This document shows positions 44,017-53,238 of a DNA stretch of 64,000 nucleotides, one piece after another. Within the stretch, counting starts at the first letter, position 1. Every line of letters begins with the position of its first letter. Location: positions 124,001 through 188,000 of the forward strand of contig JASMHE010000007.1 of assembly GCA_030750865.1 (NCBI GenBank). Direction: 5' to 3'. Source of the stretch: Alphaproteobacteria bacterium. Its GTDB lineage: Bacteria > Pseudomonadota > Alphaproteobacteria > Micavibrionales > Micavibrionaceae. Below the pieces are notes generated by a model. That model was not told the DNA's origin. It saw only the letters and a program-made list of their open reading frames with translations, and made no database searches. Both the position numbers and the translations under genes were made by a program.

Positions 44017-44851
44017 TGACTGTATTTTGAAGCAAGCACGTAATTGTCATCGGCCCGACACCACCCGGCACAGGCGTCATCGCACCGGCCGTACCCTGCA
44101 CATCATCAAAATCGACATCGCCGCACAGCTTGCCGTTTTCCTGACGGTTAATCCCGACATCAATCACAATCGCGCCGTCTTTGACCCAGTCCTTTTTCAC
44201 CATCTTCGGACGACCGACCGCTGCCACCAGAATATCGGCCTGACGGCACATTGCCGGTAAATCCTGCGTGCGTGAATGACACATTGTCACCGTGCAATTC
44301 TGCTGTAACAACAGCTGGGCCATCGGCTTACCGAATAACAGCGAACGGCCGATCACGACGGCATGTTTCCCGCTCAGATCGGCGCATTTTTCTTTAATCA
44401 GAATCAAACTGCCCTGCGGCGTACATGGCACCATACCATCCAGTTCAGCCACCAAGCGGCCCGCATTCAACGGGTGCAGACCATCGACATCCTTGTCCGG
44501 TGATATGGCATCGATCATCTCGTTCGTGTAAGGTTGCAACGCCTCAGGCAACGGCAATTGTAACAACACCCCGTGCACGGCCGGATCATCATTCAATTCC
44601 GCAATAACGGATAATAATTCGTCTTTACTGACATCGGCATCCAGCTTCTTTTCAATACTGCGGATGCCTGTGCGTTCGCACGCCTTGATTTTGTTACCGA
44701 CATACACATGGCTGGCCGGATCATCACCCACCAGAATAACCGCCAGTGTCGGGAAAATATCGCGCGTGTTCAGCTCTGTGACCTGTGCGGCGATCTCGTC
44801 CTTGATACGGCCTGAAATTTCTTTGCCGCTGATAATGTCTGTTGTTGTCAT
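43994..44851 (-). CDS. folD: Bifunctional methylenetetrahydrofolate dehydrogenase / methenyltetrahydrofolate cyclohydrolase
   Basis: Cytosolic one-carbon enzyme that interconverts 5,10-methylene-, methenyl- and 10-formyl-tetrahydrofolate using NADP. VILVGDDPASHVYVGNKIKA holds the active-site Tyr and Lys. Family motifs LLQLPLPEALQPYTNEMIDA, SPDKDVDGLHPLNAGRL, the NADP loop VVIGRSLLFGKPMAQLLLQ, and MTPVPGGVGPMTITCLLQNT are all complete. In the NADP loop Arg-Ser is normal and then the usual Ile-Val is changed to LL. Length of 285 residues is standard. It precedes no other gene on its strand; yggT lies upstream. Confidence 0.96.
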   Translation of the reverse strand: MTTTDIISGKEISGRIKDEIAAQVTELNTRDIFPTLAVILVGDDPASHVYVGNKIKACERTGIRSIEKKLDADVSKDELLSVIAELNDDPAVHGVLLQLPLPEALQPYTNEMIDAISPDKDVDGLHPLNAGRLVAELDGMVPCTPQGSLILIKEKCADLSGKHAVVIGRSLLFGKPMAQLLLQQNCTVTMCHSRTQDLPAMCRQADILVAAVGRPKMVKKDWVKDGAIVIDVGINRQENGKLCGDVDFDDVQGTAGAMTPVPGGVGPMTITCLLQNTVKAAIKAA

Positions 44852-44914
44852 GTCATGGTCCTTTCTGGTCAGGTACGAACAGGTTGATGCCGAATATGGC
44901 GTGTATTTGCCGCC

Positions 44915-45199
44915 TTATCCGTAAATGAAAATATTGCGAATGAAGTTCTGTAACAACACAAGCGCAAAGATCACGATCATCGGCGTAATATCAATGCCGC
45001 CAATATCCGGAATGAATTTGCGCAATCTGCGATACACCGGATCGGTGGCTTTATTTAACAGCCGGATCAGGTTTTGCGCCTGTGCCGAACGGGCATTGAC
45101 CACATCAAATGCGATCAACCAGCTGATCACAACGGAAATAATGATAATCCAGAAATAAATATCCAGAAGCACCACAAGAAGTCTGCCGATAAATTCCAT
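44915..45199 (-). CDS. YggT family membrane protein
   Basis: 94 residues with two membrane helices: VVLLDIYFWIIIISVVISWLI and PMIVIFALVLLQNFIRNIFI. The intervening segment RLLNKATDPVYRRLRKFIPD followed by GGIDITPM is the YggT signature. In bacteria this family is linked to membrane-associated or septal processes, but its action is not settled. It lies 63 bases before folD on the same strand. Confidence 0.92.
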   Translation of the reverse strand: MEFIGRLLVVLLDIYFWIIIISVVISWLIAFDVVNARSAQAQNLIRLLNKATDPVYRRLRKFIPDIGGIDITPMIVIFALVLLQNFIRNIFIYG

Positions 45200-45474
45200 G
45201 ATAAATCCTTTGTTCGATAACGTTACACACCATCCACGTGCGCGGTGTCTATGCGATAAATGGTCAATACAGACCGAAAAAACAAGCCCGAAACGGCGCT
45301 TTTTGCACCAATTTCCCGTCTATGGCTCTGTTTTAATCCAGATTGCCGTGTTTGTTAAGGGATTATTATAACTAACCGATTAAGATAGAAGGGCGTATGA
45401 TGAGGCGCGCAAAGACAATAAAAGACGATATCGTCACTTTTCATAGGATACTTTCCGGAGGGTAACAGCATAAA

Positions 45475-46143
45475 ATGGTTATGGGGATTGATACAGCAGC
45501 AGTCACAGGGTTGATGATGCTTGCATCGGCGGATTGTTCTGCGGTCACCCAGCCACAAGTCCATATTCAGCCCCGCAGTGCCGATATTCAGTACGAATTC
45601 CGTTACAGCAGCGAAGAATTAACCCGCCTGAAAAGACAGGATGCGGATTCCCGCGCGCTCGGGGCCGACATGGTCACAGGCGGCCTGCGCGAAGACGAAC
45701 CGCGTCTTGGTGTCAATATTTCATGGAAAATGCAGGAATATACCTATCAGGACGCCGCCTGCATCTGGTACGACAAAATCAACGTCACCATTGATCTTGC
45801 GCCGAAAATCTATATCGCCAAAGAATTCAATTACAGCCCCTGCCGCGAAGAAATCCTGAAACATGAAAAACAGCATGTGCGCGTGGATCGTCAGGTGTTC
45901 AATAAATATTCGAAACAGATCGCCACAGCGGTTGAACGCGCCATCAAGGCCATTGATGTCGCCGGACCATACCGCAAAGCCGAAATTCCGCGCGTACAAG
46001 AAACAATGGCAAAACATATCCAGCATGCTGTCATGACCAAAATATCAAATCTGCAAACGGAAATGAAACGGCGACAGGCACAGGTCGACTCGCCACAGGA
46101 ATATGCGCGCATCACAAAAATCTGCCGCGCGGCCCGCTATTAA
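45475..46143 (+). CDS. DUF922 predicted secreted zinc protease
   Basis: 222 residues. A hydrophobic N-terminus (residues 5-22) may be a signal sequence, though weak. The core reads LGVNISWKMQEYTYQDAACI and has the zinc motif HEKQH in EEILKHEKQHVRVDRQVF, an HExxH pattern found in DUF922 proteins. The C-terminus is helical and Lys/Arg-rich. GGAGGG lies upstream at a slightly long distance from ATG 45475; ATG 45481 is also possible. An outer-membrane or periplasmic peptidase is the family assumption; substrate unknown. Confidence 0.78.
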   Translation: MVMGIDTAAVTGLMMLASADCSAVTQPQVHIQPRSADIQYEFRYSSEELTRLKRQDADSRALGADMVTGGLREDEPRLGVNISWKMQEYTYQDAACIWYDKINVTIDLAPKIYIAKEFNYSPCREEILKHEKQHVRVDRQVFNKYSKQIATAVERAIKAIDVAGPYRKAEIPRVQETMAKHIQHAVMTKISNLQTEMKRRQAQVDSPQEYARITKICRAARY

Positions 46144-46250
46144 TCGCGGCGATCAATCGCACAAGAGGCACGCGGCACAGTCCTGCTACAAGTCGATCGA
46201 ACACTTTCCTATTGCACACTTCGTGCAAATCACCTGAAAAACAGCACATC

Positions 46251-46282
46251 AAAAAAACCGCCGACCTGGGGAGATCGGCGGT
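46251..46282 (-). terminator. Intrinsic terminator on the minus strand, no annotated gene before it
   Basis: 8-bp perfect stem (ACCGCCGA at 46257-46264, TCGGCGGT at 46275-46282) with a ten-base loop and, read leftwards, a run of seven T. There is no large gene on the minus strand to its right, so it most likely ends a small RNA or a tiny reading frame. Confidence 0.65.
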
Positions 46283-46430
46283 ATGATTAAGTTACTCGTC
46301 ATGCTGATATCTTAACTCATTCAACTCTCGGGTCGGGGTGACCCATGCAGAGATAATGAATTGCTCTATTGTCCATCATCGCCCGCAAATGTGGCAGAAA
46401 TAAGTCATAATTTGTCCGATTTCGTGACAT
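46251..46430 (-). ncRNA. Candidate small RNA or microprotein transcript
   Basis: The minus strand between the acnA upstream region and the terminator at 46251-46282 has a GGGTC/GACCC hairpin near 46330-46345 and, at 46317-46379, a short frame of 20 codons (MMDNRAIHYLCMGHPDPRVE) that starts with two Met codons. Neither a clear promoter nor a strong ribosome-binding site is visible. The 471-base gap 46144-46614 otherwise holds only the acnA promoter region. The 5' end of the transcript is not defined by sequence. Confidence 0.4.
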
Positions 46431-46614
46431 TTCCGCTTTTTTCATATTTTTCCTTCAAAAACATACTGTTAACCTATTTTTATCTTTTCCAAGTCATGCT
46501 AATATGTGTTGAAAATTTTTGACATTTTCGGGAAATGGCACATTTTTCTTAGCGTAAGCGATATAAATTCTATCATTTTTAAACGTGACACACGATTCTA
46601 GGGGACACAGATAA

Positions 46615-49377
46615 ATGACACATACAGGTCAAGACACACTCAAAACACGCCGCACACTGGATGTTGACGGCAAATCCTATGATTATTTCAGCCTCAAAGC
46701 CCTCGAAGAGCAAATCGGCGATATTTCGAAAATGCCGTTTACGATGAAGGTACTGCTGGAAAATCTGATCCGCTTTGAAGACGGGCGGTCTGTCGATACC
46801 GACGATGTGAAAGCGATTAAATCATGGCTGGATAATAACGGCCGCACCGATCACGAAATTGCCTATCGTCCGGCCCGCGTTTTGATGCAGGATTTTACAG
46901 GCGTTCCCGCTGTGGTCGATCTGGCCGCCATGCGCGAAGCCATGCAAAATCTGGGCGGTGATGCCCAGAAAATCAACCCGCTCAACGCGGTTGATCTGGT
47001 GATTGACCACTCTGTCATGGTTGATGAATTCGGCTCTGCCAAAGCGTTCCAGAAAAATGTGGAGCGCGAGTTCGAGCGAAACGGCGAACGCTATTCTTTC
47101 CTGCGTTGGGGACAGGACGCCTTCAAAAATTTCCGCGTTGTGCCGCCGGGCACAGGCATCTGCCATCAGGTAAACCTTGAATATCTCGGCCAGACCGTCT
47201 GGACCGAAGAAGACCAGAACGGCAAAATGGTGGCCTATCCCGACACATGCGTCGGTACCGACTCGCACACGACCATGATTAACGGCCTTGCGGTGCTTGG
47301 CTGGGGTGTCGGCGGGATCGAAGCCGAAGCCGCCATGCTGGGGCAACCCGTTACCATGATGATCCCCGAAGTCATCGGCTTTAAACTGACAGGCAAGCTC
47401 AAAGAAGCGGCAACCGCCACAGACCTTGTGCTGACCGTCACACAAATGCTGCGCGAAAAAGGCGTGGTCGGTAAATTTGTTGAATTTTACGGCGACGGCT
47501 TGGATCACATGACCCTGCCTGACCGCGCAACATTGGGCAATATGGCACCGGAATTCGGATCAACATGCGGCTTCTTCCCGATTGATGACGAAACGCTGCG
47601 CTATCTGGAATTCACAGGCCGTGATCCGCACCGCGTCAAACTCGTCGAAGCCTATGCCAAAGAACAAGGCTTGTGGCGCGAACCGGGCCACGAACCCGTC
47701 TTTACAGATACGCTTCACCTTGATCTGGGGGATGTCGAACCATCCATCGCCGGACCGAAACGGCCACAGGACAAAATCCTGCTATCCAAAGCGGCGCAAA
47801 CATTCGAGCATTATATCGCCGATACGCTACACACCGACCCCGTCGGGGCCGAAGGCAGCCTGATGAGCGAAGGCGGCATGCTGTCCGAAGAAGAATGTGA
47901 AATCGAATGTAACGGCAAAGGCATTCCCGTGAAAGGCGAAGATTACGAATTGCACCACGGTGATGTAACAATCGCCGCGATCACGAGCTGCACGAACACA
48001 TCCAACCCGTCCGTCATGATCGGCGCGGGCATTGTGGCACGCAAGGCACTTGAAAAAGGGCTGAGCGTCAAACCGTGGGTCAAAACATCCCTCGCGCCAG
48101 GTTCACAGGTCGTTACCGATTATCTGGAAAAAGCGGAATTGCAGGATGATCTGGACAAGCTCGGCTTTAACCTTGTCGGTTATGGCTGTACCACCTGTAT
48201 CGGTAACTCCGGCCCGTTACCGGAACCGATCCAGCACGCTATCGAAGAAGGTGATCTGACCGTCTGTGGCGTTCTGTCCGGCAACCGGAACTTCGAAGGC
48301 CGGATCAGCCCCCATGTGAAAGCCAACTATCTGGCCTCGCCGCCGCTTGTTGTGGCTTACGCGCTTGCGGGCAGCATGAAGGTCGATCTGTATAACGATC
48401 CGATCGGACAAGACAAGGACGGCAATGATGTCTTCCTGAAAGATATCTGGCCAACACCGCAGGAAATACAAGAACTCATGGCAACGGCCGTCACGCCGGA
48501 GATGTTCAAAAAACGTTATGCCAACGTTTTTGACGGCACAGCCGAATGGCAAAAAATTGCCGGTGATACCGAAGGCGAAACATATGGCTGGGATGAAGAC
48601 TCCACCTATGTGAAAAACCCGCCATTTTTTGACGGCATGACAAACGAAGTCGATGCAGGCGAAGATATCAAAGATGCATACTGCCTTGCGCTGCTGGGTG
48701 ATTCCGTCACGACAGACCATATCTCCCCCGCAGGGGCCATCAAGAAAGACTCTCCTGCCGGGCATTATCTGACCGAACACGGGGTTGATGTCCGTGACTT
48801 TAACTCTTACGGTTCACGCCGTGGTAACCACGAAGTCATGATGCGCGGCACATTTGCCAATATCCGCATCAAGAACGAGATGCTGGACGACATTGAAGGC
48901 GGCTTCACATTGCATATCCCGTCAGGCGAACAGACATCCATTTATGATGCCGCCATGAAATATGTCGATGAAGGACAGGATCTGGTGGTCATTGCCGGTA
49001 AAGAATACGGCACAGGATCATCCCGCGACTGGGCGGCCAAAGGCACGCGCCTGTTGGGTGTCAAAGCCGTGGTTGCCGAGAGCTTTGAACGGATTCACCG
49101 CTCAAACCTGATCGGCATGGGCGTTCTGCCGCTACAGTTCAAAGACGGTGTTGACCGCAAAACACTCGGCCTGACCGGCAAGGAACGTTTTTCAATCGCC
49201 GGTCTTGCAGGCGGTCTGAAACCGGGGCAAGACATTACCATGTCTATTACCTACGAAGACGGCAGCACAAAAGACGTAACGCTGTTATGCCGGATCGATA
49301 CGGATGATGAAATTGATTACCACAAAAATGGCGGCATTTTGCATTATGTTCTGCGCCGCATGGCCACAGCCGCATAA
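46615..49377 (+). CDS. acnA: Aconitate hydratase A
   Basis: Iron-sulfur enzyme that isomerises citrate and isocitrate in the TCA cycle. The three cluster Cys are in [18 protein letters not shown] and [16 protein letters not shown]. Substrate residues appear in [20 protein letters not shown] and the C-terminal [20 protein letters not shown] region. 920 residues, close to the normal 890-900. The start is the ATG after AGGGGACA. It is alone in its unit, with a strong terminator after it. Its partner Icd is encoded at 41.4 kb. Confidence 0.97.
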   Translation: MTHTGQDTLKTRRTLDVDGKSYDYFSLKALEEQIGDISKMPFTMKVLLENLIRFEDGRSVDTDDVKAIKSWLDNNGRTDHEIAYRPARVLMQDFTGVPAVVDLAAMREAMQNLGGDAQKINPLNAVDLVIDHSVMVDEFGSAKAFQKNVEREFERNGERYSFLRWGQDAFKNFRVVPPGTGICHQVNLEYLGQTVWTEEDQNGKMVAYPDTCVGTDSHTTMINGLAVLGWGVGGIEAEAAMLGQPVTMMIPEVIGFKLTGKLKEAATATDLVLTVTQMLREKGVVGKFVEFYGDGLDHMTLPDRATLGNMAPEFGSTCGFFPIDDETLRYLEFTGRDPHRVKLVEAYAKEQGLWREPGHEPVFTDTLHLDLGDVEPSIAGPKRPQDKILLSKAAQTFEHYIADTLHTDPVGAEGSLMSEGGMLSEEECEIECNGKGIPVKGEDYELHHGDVTIAAITSCTNTSNPSVMIGAGIVARKALEKGLSVKPWVKTSLAPGSQVVTDYLEKAELQDDLDKLGFNLVGYGCTTCIGNSGPLPEPIQHAIEEGDLTVCGVLSGNRNFEGRISPHVKANYLASPPLVVAYALAGSMKVDLYNDPIGQDKDGNDVFLKDIWPTPQEIQELMATAVTPEMFKKRYANVFDGTAEWQKIAGDTEGETYGWDEDSTYVKNPPFFDGMTNEVDAGEDIKDAYCLALLGDSVTTDHISPAGAIKKDSPAGHYLTEHGVDVRDFNSYGSRRGNHEVMMRGTFANIRIKNEMLDDIEGGFTLHIPSGEQTSIYDAAMKYVDEGQDLVVIAGKEYGTGSSRDWAAKGTRLLGVKAVVAESFERIHRSNLIGMGVLPLQFKDGVDRKTLGLTGKERFSIAGLAGGLKPGQDITMSITYEDGSTKDVTLLCRIDTDDEIDYHKNGGILHYVLRRMATAA

Positions 49378-49419
49378 TCAATTCCAAAAGATACGGTCAA
49401 GACATAGACCGCAAATTAC

Positions 49420-49448
49420 AAAAGGGCCTTTTCAAAAGGCCCTTTTTT
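49420..49448 (+). terminator. Intrinsic terminator after acnA
   Basis: A 13-base inverted repeat AAAAGGGCCTTTT (49420-49432) with its complement at 49434-49446, followed by T. In practice AAAAGGGCC pairs with GGCCCTTTT around a short loop. Confidence 0.88.
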
Positions 49449-49460
49449 CATATCCTGTTT

Positions 49461-49495
49461 CCTGTCTTATGTCCTGTCTTATGTCCTGTCTTGTC
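49461..49495. repeat. 12-bp tandem repeat
   Basis: CCTGTCTTATGT at 49461-49472 and 49473-49484, with a partial third copy (CCTGTCTT) at 49485. It lies between the acnA terminator and the following convergent gene. No function is evident; a slippage tract. Confidence 0.8.
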
Positions 49496-49530
49496 TGTCA
49501 TGCGACAGCGGACTGCGCCGCCCCCTGCCA

Positions 49531-50616
49531 TCAGGATTTTTTATCATCCGTACCGGACACACCATCATCTTTGGTTACATCTGCATCCATGTCAGCGCCA
49601 GCGTCTTGCGCCGCTTTTTCTGCCTCTTGCAAAATTTCTTCCGGCACATCCGGCACGCCATCTTCATCGGCGGCGGCAGCCTCTTCTTGGGCCTGCTGCT
49701 CGGCTTCCTTCTGTGCATTTAATTCCTGCTGATGCAAACGGTTCATATAGGCCGATGCTTCATCAATCATATGTGAAAATTCGGGACGCTCAGGGCGGTA
49801 ATGCACATCCAGTAGATTTTCGAACTGGTTAATCACCAGATTAAGCCGCCCCAGAAGTGCGCCTGCATCTTCGCCTTTTTTCGCATCGCTGGAAAACTTG
49901 TCAATCAAGCCCAAACGCAGTTTTTCGCGGATCATACCCGCAGAAAATGCAACCTGAATACCTTCCAGAAACGCAGCGGAAATATTCAGGCACTGCGCAA
50001 CCTGCACTTTGTGATCTTCGGTACGACGCGCTGTGAAATTAAACGTTGTCTTTCTGTTCGGCCCCCGTACGACAGCGGCACATTTACCGACCTGTTCTGT
50101 GACATTGATCAGCATGGCAATGTTTGAATCATGCTTGATATTATATTCCGACCCGACCTGCTGAAACGCATCTTTGGCCAGTTTCACGGAATGGTCGTAA
50201 TCATTCGGGTTCTGCGCATCACACTTTTCGATGATATCCAGCAAGGCTGGCCGTTTCACAATCCCGTCCTCGAAAATAATCTGCCCCTTGTGATACACGC
50301 AAATCCAATAGCCGGGGTTCCATTTTTCTTCGTAACCGCGCATGACCTGCTTGAACATATCCTGCCAATCGACATTGTCTTTACGCGACATCATCGGACC
50401 GGTGCGGTAAAATTCTTTGGCCATCAAACTCGCATAGCGCACGGCCGTGTGCATATTCTGGCTACGGATAATATATTCTTCGCGGACGTTCCCGTTCGGG
50501 GATATCAATGGCAAAATCAGCCTGTTTCCGGTCGCAATTTCTTTGCGGTCGGCCTTCTGTTCGATACCTTCGAGAATAAATTTTTCCCTTAAAAGGGTTG
50601 CACTAAATTCTTCCAT
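49531..50616 (-). CDS. Hypothetical protein with acidic Ala/Glu-rich C-terminus
   Basis: 361 residues, not recognised. No signal peptide. A mixed alpha/beta N-terminal part (VREEYIIRSQNMHTAVRYAS; KWNPGYWICVYHKGQIIFED), a helical part around LINVTEQVGKCAAVVRG, and after residue 300 a charged low-complexity tail (QKEAEQQAQEEAAAADEDG). The tail pattern suggests a protein-interaction region. It lies 165 bases after a CheZ-like gene on the same strand, so a link to chemotaxis or motility is possible. No motif defines it. Confidence 0.65.
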   Translation of the reverse strand: MEEFSATLLREKFILEGIEQKADRKEIATGNRLILPLISPNGNVREEYIIRSQNMHTAVRYASLMAKEFYRTGPMMSRKDNVDWQDMFKQVMRGYEEKWNPGYWICVYHKGQIIFEDGIVKRPALLDIIEKCDAQNPNDYDHSVKLAKDAFQQVGSEYNIKHDSNIAMLINVTEQVGKCAAVVRGPNRKTTFNFTARRTEDHKVQVAQCLNISAAFLEGIQVAFSAGMIREKLRLGLIDKFSSDAKKGEDAGALLGRLNLVINQFENLLDVHYRPERPEFSHMIDEASAYMNRLHQQELNAQKEAEQQAQEEAAAADEDGVPDVPEEILQEAEKAAQDAGADMDADVTKDDGVSGTDDKKS

Positions 50617-50781
50617 TGATTCTATACAGGCGTTTTTATTCTTTGTGTTTTATTATGTATGAATAATCGCTGTCTTGCGATTGTGCATATATTTAACCAT
50701 TTCGCTACATCTTATATTCTATCTTGAAACCATCCAAATTGGAATAGATATCCTGAAAAATCTATACATTCTAACACGTTA

Positions 50782-51351
50782 TCAGTCGAACAAATCGTCA
50801 ATTTCATCTTGTGTCGAAACCTGTCCGACAATCTCTTCCGGCGCTTTGGGGCGCGGTTTTTCAATACCCAGCTCCTCCAGCGCCTTTGACATTTCCAGTT
50901 CAACATCATTTAATTCGTTCACGGCCTGTGTAATACGCTGGCTTGTAATATCCTGAAATTCGCACGCCATATAAATATTCAGCAATTCTTTTTGAATAGC
51001 CGTTACGGTGGCACGGTAACGGTCGTCACCGGCCTTTTCTTCAATCTGCTTGGTCAATCCCTTTATCATTTCCGCCGCGTCCAGAATGGTATTGGCCGCA
51101 TTTTCGGTGACGGCGATTACCGCACTCAGTTCAACCCCGACATTGGCAGGCGATTTTCCATCCCCCTGATATGACAGCGCCTGTATCGTTTCAAACATTT
51201 CGGCAAAGCGCTTGGTAAATGTTTCTTCGGCAAAATCCATTTGTTGGGATGTTGCATTGATTTCCATCGAAATCTCGTCAAAACGCCGCGCCACAAATTT
51301 TTCCAGCGCCGCATATTGTTCCATCAATGCATCAAATTTATCATCAGACAT
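50782..51351 (-). CDS. CheZ-like protein
   Basis: 189 residues, almost wholly helical. The long bundle starts QYAALEKFVARRFDEISMEI and carries the motif ACEFQDITSQRITQAVNELN, which matches the CheZ core (C-x-F-QDITGQ), where the Gln is a key residue for CheY-phosphate hydrolysis. The C-terminus TQDEIDDLFD resembles the CheY-binding tail of CheZ, which also looks like the FliM N-terminal peptide. So this likely removes phosphate from a CheY-type receiver. No che or fli gene is next to it. The receiver protein at 57-58 kb is a possible but unproven target. Confidence 0.75.
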   Translation of the reverse strand: MSDDKFDALMEQYAALEKFVARRFDEISMEINATSQQMDFAEETFTKRFAEMFETIQALSYQGDGKSPANVGVELSAVIAVTENAANTILDAAEMIKGLTKQIEEKAGDDRYRATVTAIQKELLNIYMACEFQDITSQRITQAVNELNDVELEMSKALEELGIEKPRPKAPEEIVGQVSTQDEIDDLFD

Positions 51352-51534
51352 ATGTCACTTCCCGTGCAAATTGCAAACCGGCGACAAAGCCAGCCCATCG
51401 CACCGTTTCTAACATCGCCGCACACAGGGAACAACAAAACGCCACAAGGTGAATACCGGCATATTCGCAACCCGCCGGAACGCACCTATGCAAAAAGACA
51501 GAATTGTGATGAAAAAAAGGGTTCTGAAACAAAC

Positions 51535-51558
51535 AAAGCCGCGAAAACCCGCGGCTTT
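51535..51558 (-). terminator. Intrinsic terminator after the 65-residue gene
   Basis: 9-bp perfect stem (AAAGCCGCG 51535-51543 and CGCGGCTTT 51550-51558) with a six-base loop; on the minus strand followed by GTTTGTTTC. It is 29 bases after the stop codon of the small gene. Confidence 0.75.
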
Positions 51559-51586
51559 ACTTCGAATAATACGTAAAGGCTCTCTC

Positions 51587-51784
51587 TTAGCCGATACGAA
51601 GCGTAGAAGCGATAAGACGTTGTGAATTCGGTGACAAAGCGCCTGTATTTTTGACAGCACTTGCCATTGCTTCACGTCTGATTTGAAACTTCTCGAACTC
51701 GCTGTAATCAGCTGCGTTGCGGAAAGATTCTTGTGGTTTCACTTCTGTAGTCAAGTCGGCAGTTTTGATGTCGGCTTGGCTCAT
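51587..51784 (-). CDS. Small conserved-looking hypothetical protein
   Basis: 65 residues, charged and without a signal peptide: EFEKFQIRREAMASAVKN in the middle and SPNSQRLIASTLRIG at the end. GAGGAG lies seven bases before the ATG, and a terminator follows, so the unit is compact and convincing as a gene. It stands upstream of the CheZ-like gene on the same strand but behind its own terminator. Function unknown. Confidence 0.65.
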   Translation of the reverse strand: MSQADIKTADLTTEVKPQESFRNAADYSEFEKFQIRREAMASAVKNTGALSPNSQRLIASTLRIG

Positions 51785-52024
51785 TGCTTACTCCTCTAGT
51801 TAGTCGTTTCAGTTAATGCATACTGTATATACTATGTTACCGCTCCGAGTCAAGAAAAACATATAATTAAGTACCGCATACATGCTATGCATCTTTTGCG
51901 GGGCTCACATGATATTCTGCGATCTTTTCCTGCGGCTTTTTATGCAATCTGACTTCCCACATACGGCCAAATACTGTAAAAGCGTGAAACATAAAAACGC
52001 AACTCTGGCAGGACCGTAACAACC

Positions 52025-52735
52025 ATGTCTATCTTCAAACCACGCAAATCACCGGGCTTTTGGAAAAAAAGCCGTGAATTTCTGTGGCCCAGCATGGGAT
52101 GGGAACGCACTGTTTATTATTTCTGGCACCGGATTTTCCGTACCGGCGACTCGGTCTATAAAATCACAGCCGGACTTGCCTGCGGCACATCTGTGTCATG
52201 GACACCGCTTCTGGGCACGCATTTACTGCAGGCCTTTATCCTGTCCCGATTGGTCAAAGGCAATGTGTTCACCGGGCTTCTGGGCACGCTGATCGGCAAT
52301 CCGTGGACGTTCCCGTTCATGTTTTTTATCGCCTACAAGCTCGGCATCTGCATTTTTACCGCGCTTGGCATTACCGATATGATGCATCTGACCGAAACGA
52401 CTGCTTTTTCCCTGTTGATTGACGACCCGTCCGCCTTCTGGGACTTTTTATTGTCAAAACCGCTCGGCTTTTTCCTGCCGCTTTTGACAGGCGGCTATAT
52501 CTGCGCCTTTTTATGCTGGTTTATCACATACGGCATCATGTATTATCCTGTCATGATCCTGCACAACCTGTATCAAAAACAGCGCACGCGGATCGAGGCC
52601 ATCAAAGCAAAAGCCCGCAAACAAGCAGGCAAACAGGCCAAAGAGCCAGAACAGAAACAAGAACAAGAGCAGGCGCGCAAACCTTCAACCAAGCGCACCG
52701 CGCGTACACAACAAAAGGATAAAAACCAGCCATGA
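52025..52735 (+). CDS. DUF2062 membrane protein with basic C-terminus
   Basis: 236 residues. DUF2062 signature WPSMGWERTVYYFWHRIFRT, then TAGLACGTSVSWTPLLGTHL and LLGTLIGNPWTFPFMFFIAY with two to three membrane helices. The last 50 residues are a Lys/Gln/Glu tail (KQEQEQARKPSTKR), probably unstructured and cytosolic. The gene overlaps the acpS start by four bases (ATGA). It starts the rightward housekeeping run DUF2062-acpS-lepB-rnc-era. The role of DUF2062 is unknown to me. Confidence 0.88.
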   Translation: MSIFKPRKSPGFWKKSREFLWPSMGWERTVYYFWHRIFRTGDSVYKITAGLACGTSVSWTPLLGTHLLQAFILSRLVKGNVFTGLLGTLIGNPWTFPFMFFIAYKLGICIFTALGITDMMHLTETTAFSLLIDDPSAFWDFLLSKPLGFFLPLLTGGYICAFLCWFITYGIMYYPVMILHNLYQKQRTRIEAIKAKARKQAGKQAKEPEQKQEQEQARKPSTKRTARTQQKDKNQP

Positions 52736-53136
52736 TTATCGGCATCGGCAATGATCTGATTGATATCCGCCGCGTTGAAAAGCTTTTCTCGCGCTTTGGC
52801 GATCGTTTCCTGATGCGCTGTTTCACTGCGAGCGAACAAAAACGCGCCCTGCAATATGGCAGCGTCGCCGCACAAGCCTGCAGTCTGGCCAAACGTTTTG
52901 CTGCCAAAGAAGCCGCCAGCAAAGCACTGGGCACCGCCATTCGCGGCGGCATCAACATGACCGATTTTGAGATTACAAACGATCCGCAATCCGGCCGCCC
53001 GTCCCTGACCCTGCACGGCAAAGCCGCCGATGCACTGGCCGCAAAATGTCCGTCCGGCACAGCGCCGCATGTCCACATTGCCCTGACGGACGAGCCGCCC
53101 TACGCGCAAGCCTTTGTAATCATCGAAGCCCGCTAA
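52732..53136 (+). CDS. acpS: Holo-[acyl-carrier-protein] synthase
   Basis: Transfers phosphopantetheine from CoA to acyl carrier protein, needed for fatty acid synthesis. 134 residues, as normal. The N-terminal GIGNDLIDIRRVEKLFSRFG gives the catalytic Asp, and LAKRFAAKEAASKALGTAIR gives the second signature with the conserved Glu. Overlaps the DUF2062 gene by four bases, so translation is coupled. lepB follows after about 100 bases. Confidence 0.96.
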   Translation: MIIGIGNDLIDIRRVEKLFSRFGDRFLMRCFTASEQKRALQYGSVAAQACSLAKRFAAKEAASKALGTAIRGGINMTDFEITNDPQSGRPSLTLHGKAADALAAKCPSGTAPHVHIALTDEPPYAQAFVIIEAR

Positions 53137-53238
53137 GGCACGGCGAAGGCGACATCAACGCCTGAAATCCCGCAAAAAAACAGCTGAAAATACAATAAGC
53201 ACTGGTGTTCGGCGCACAGATTGTTTACAAAACACTTT

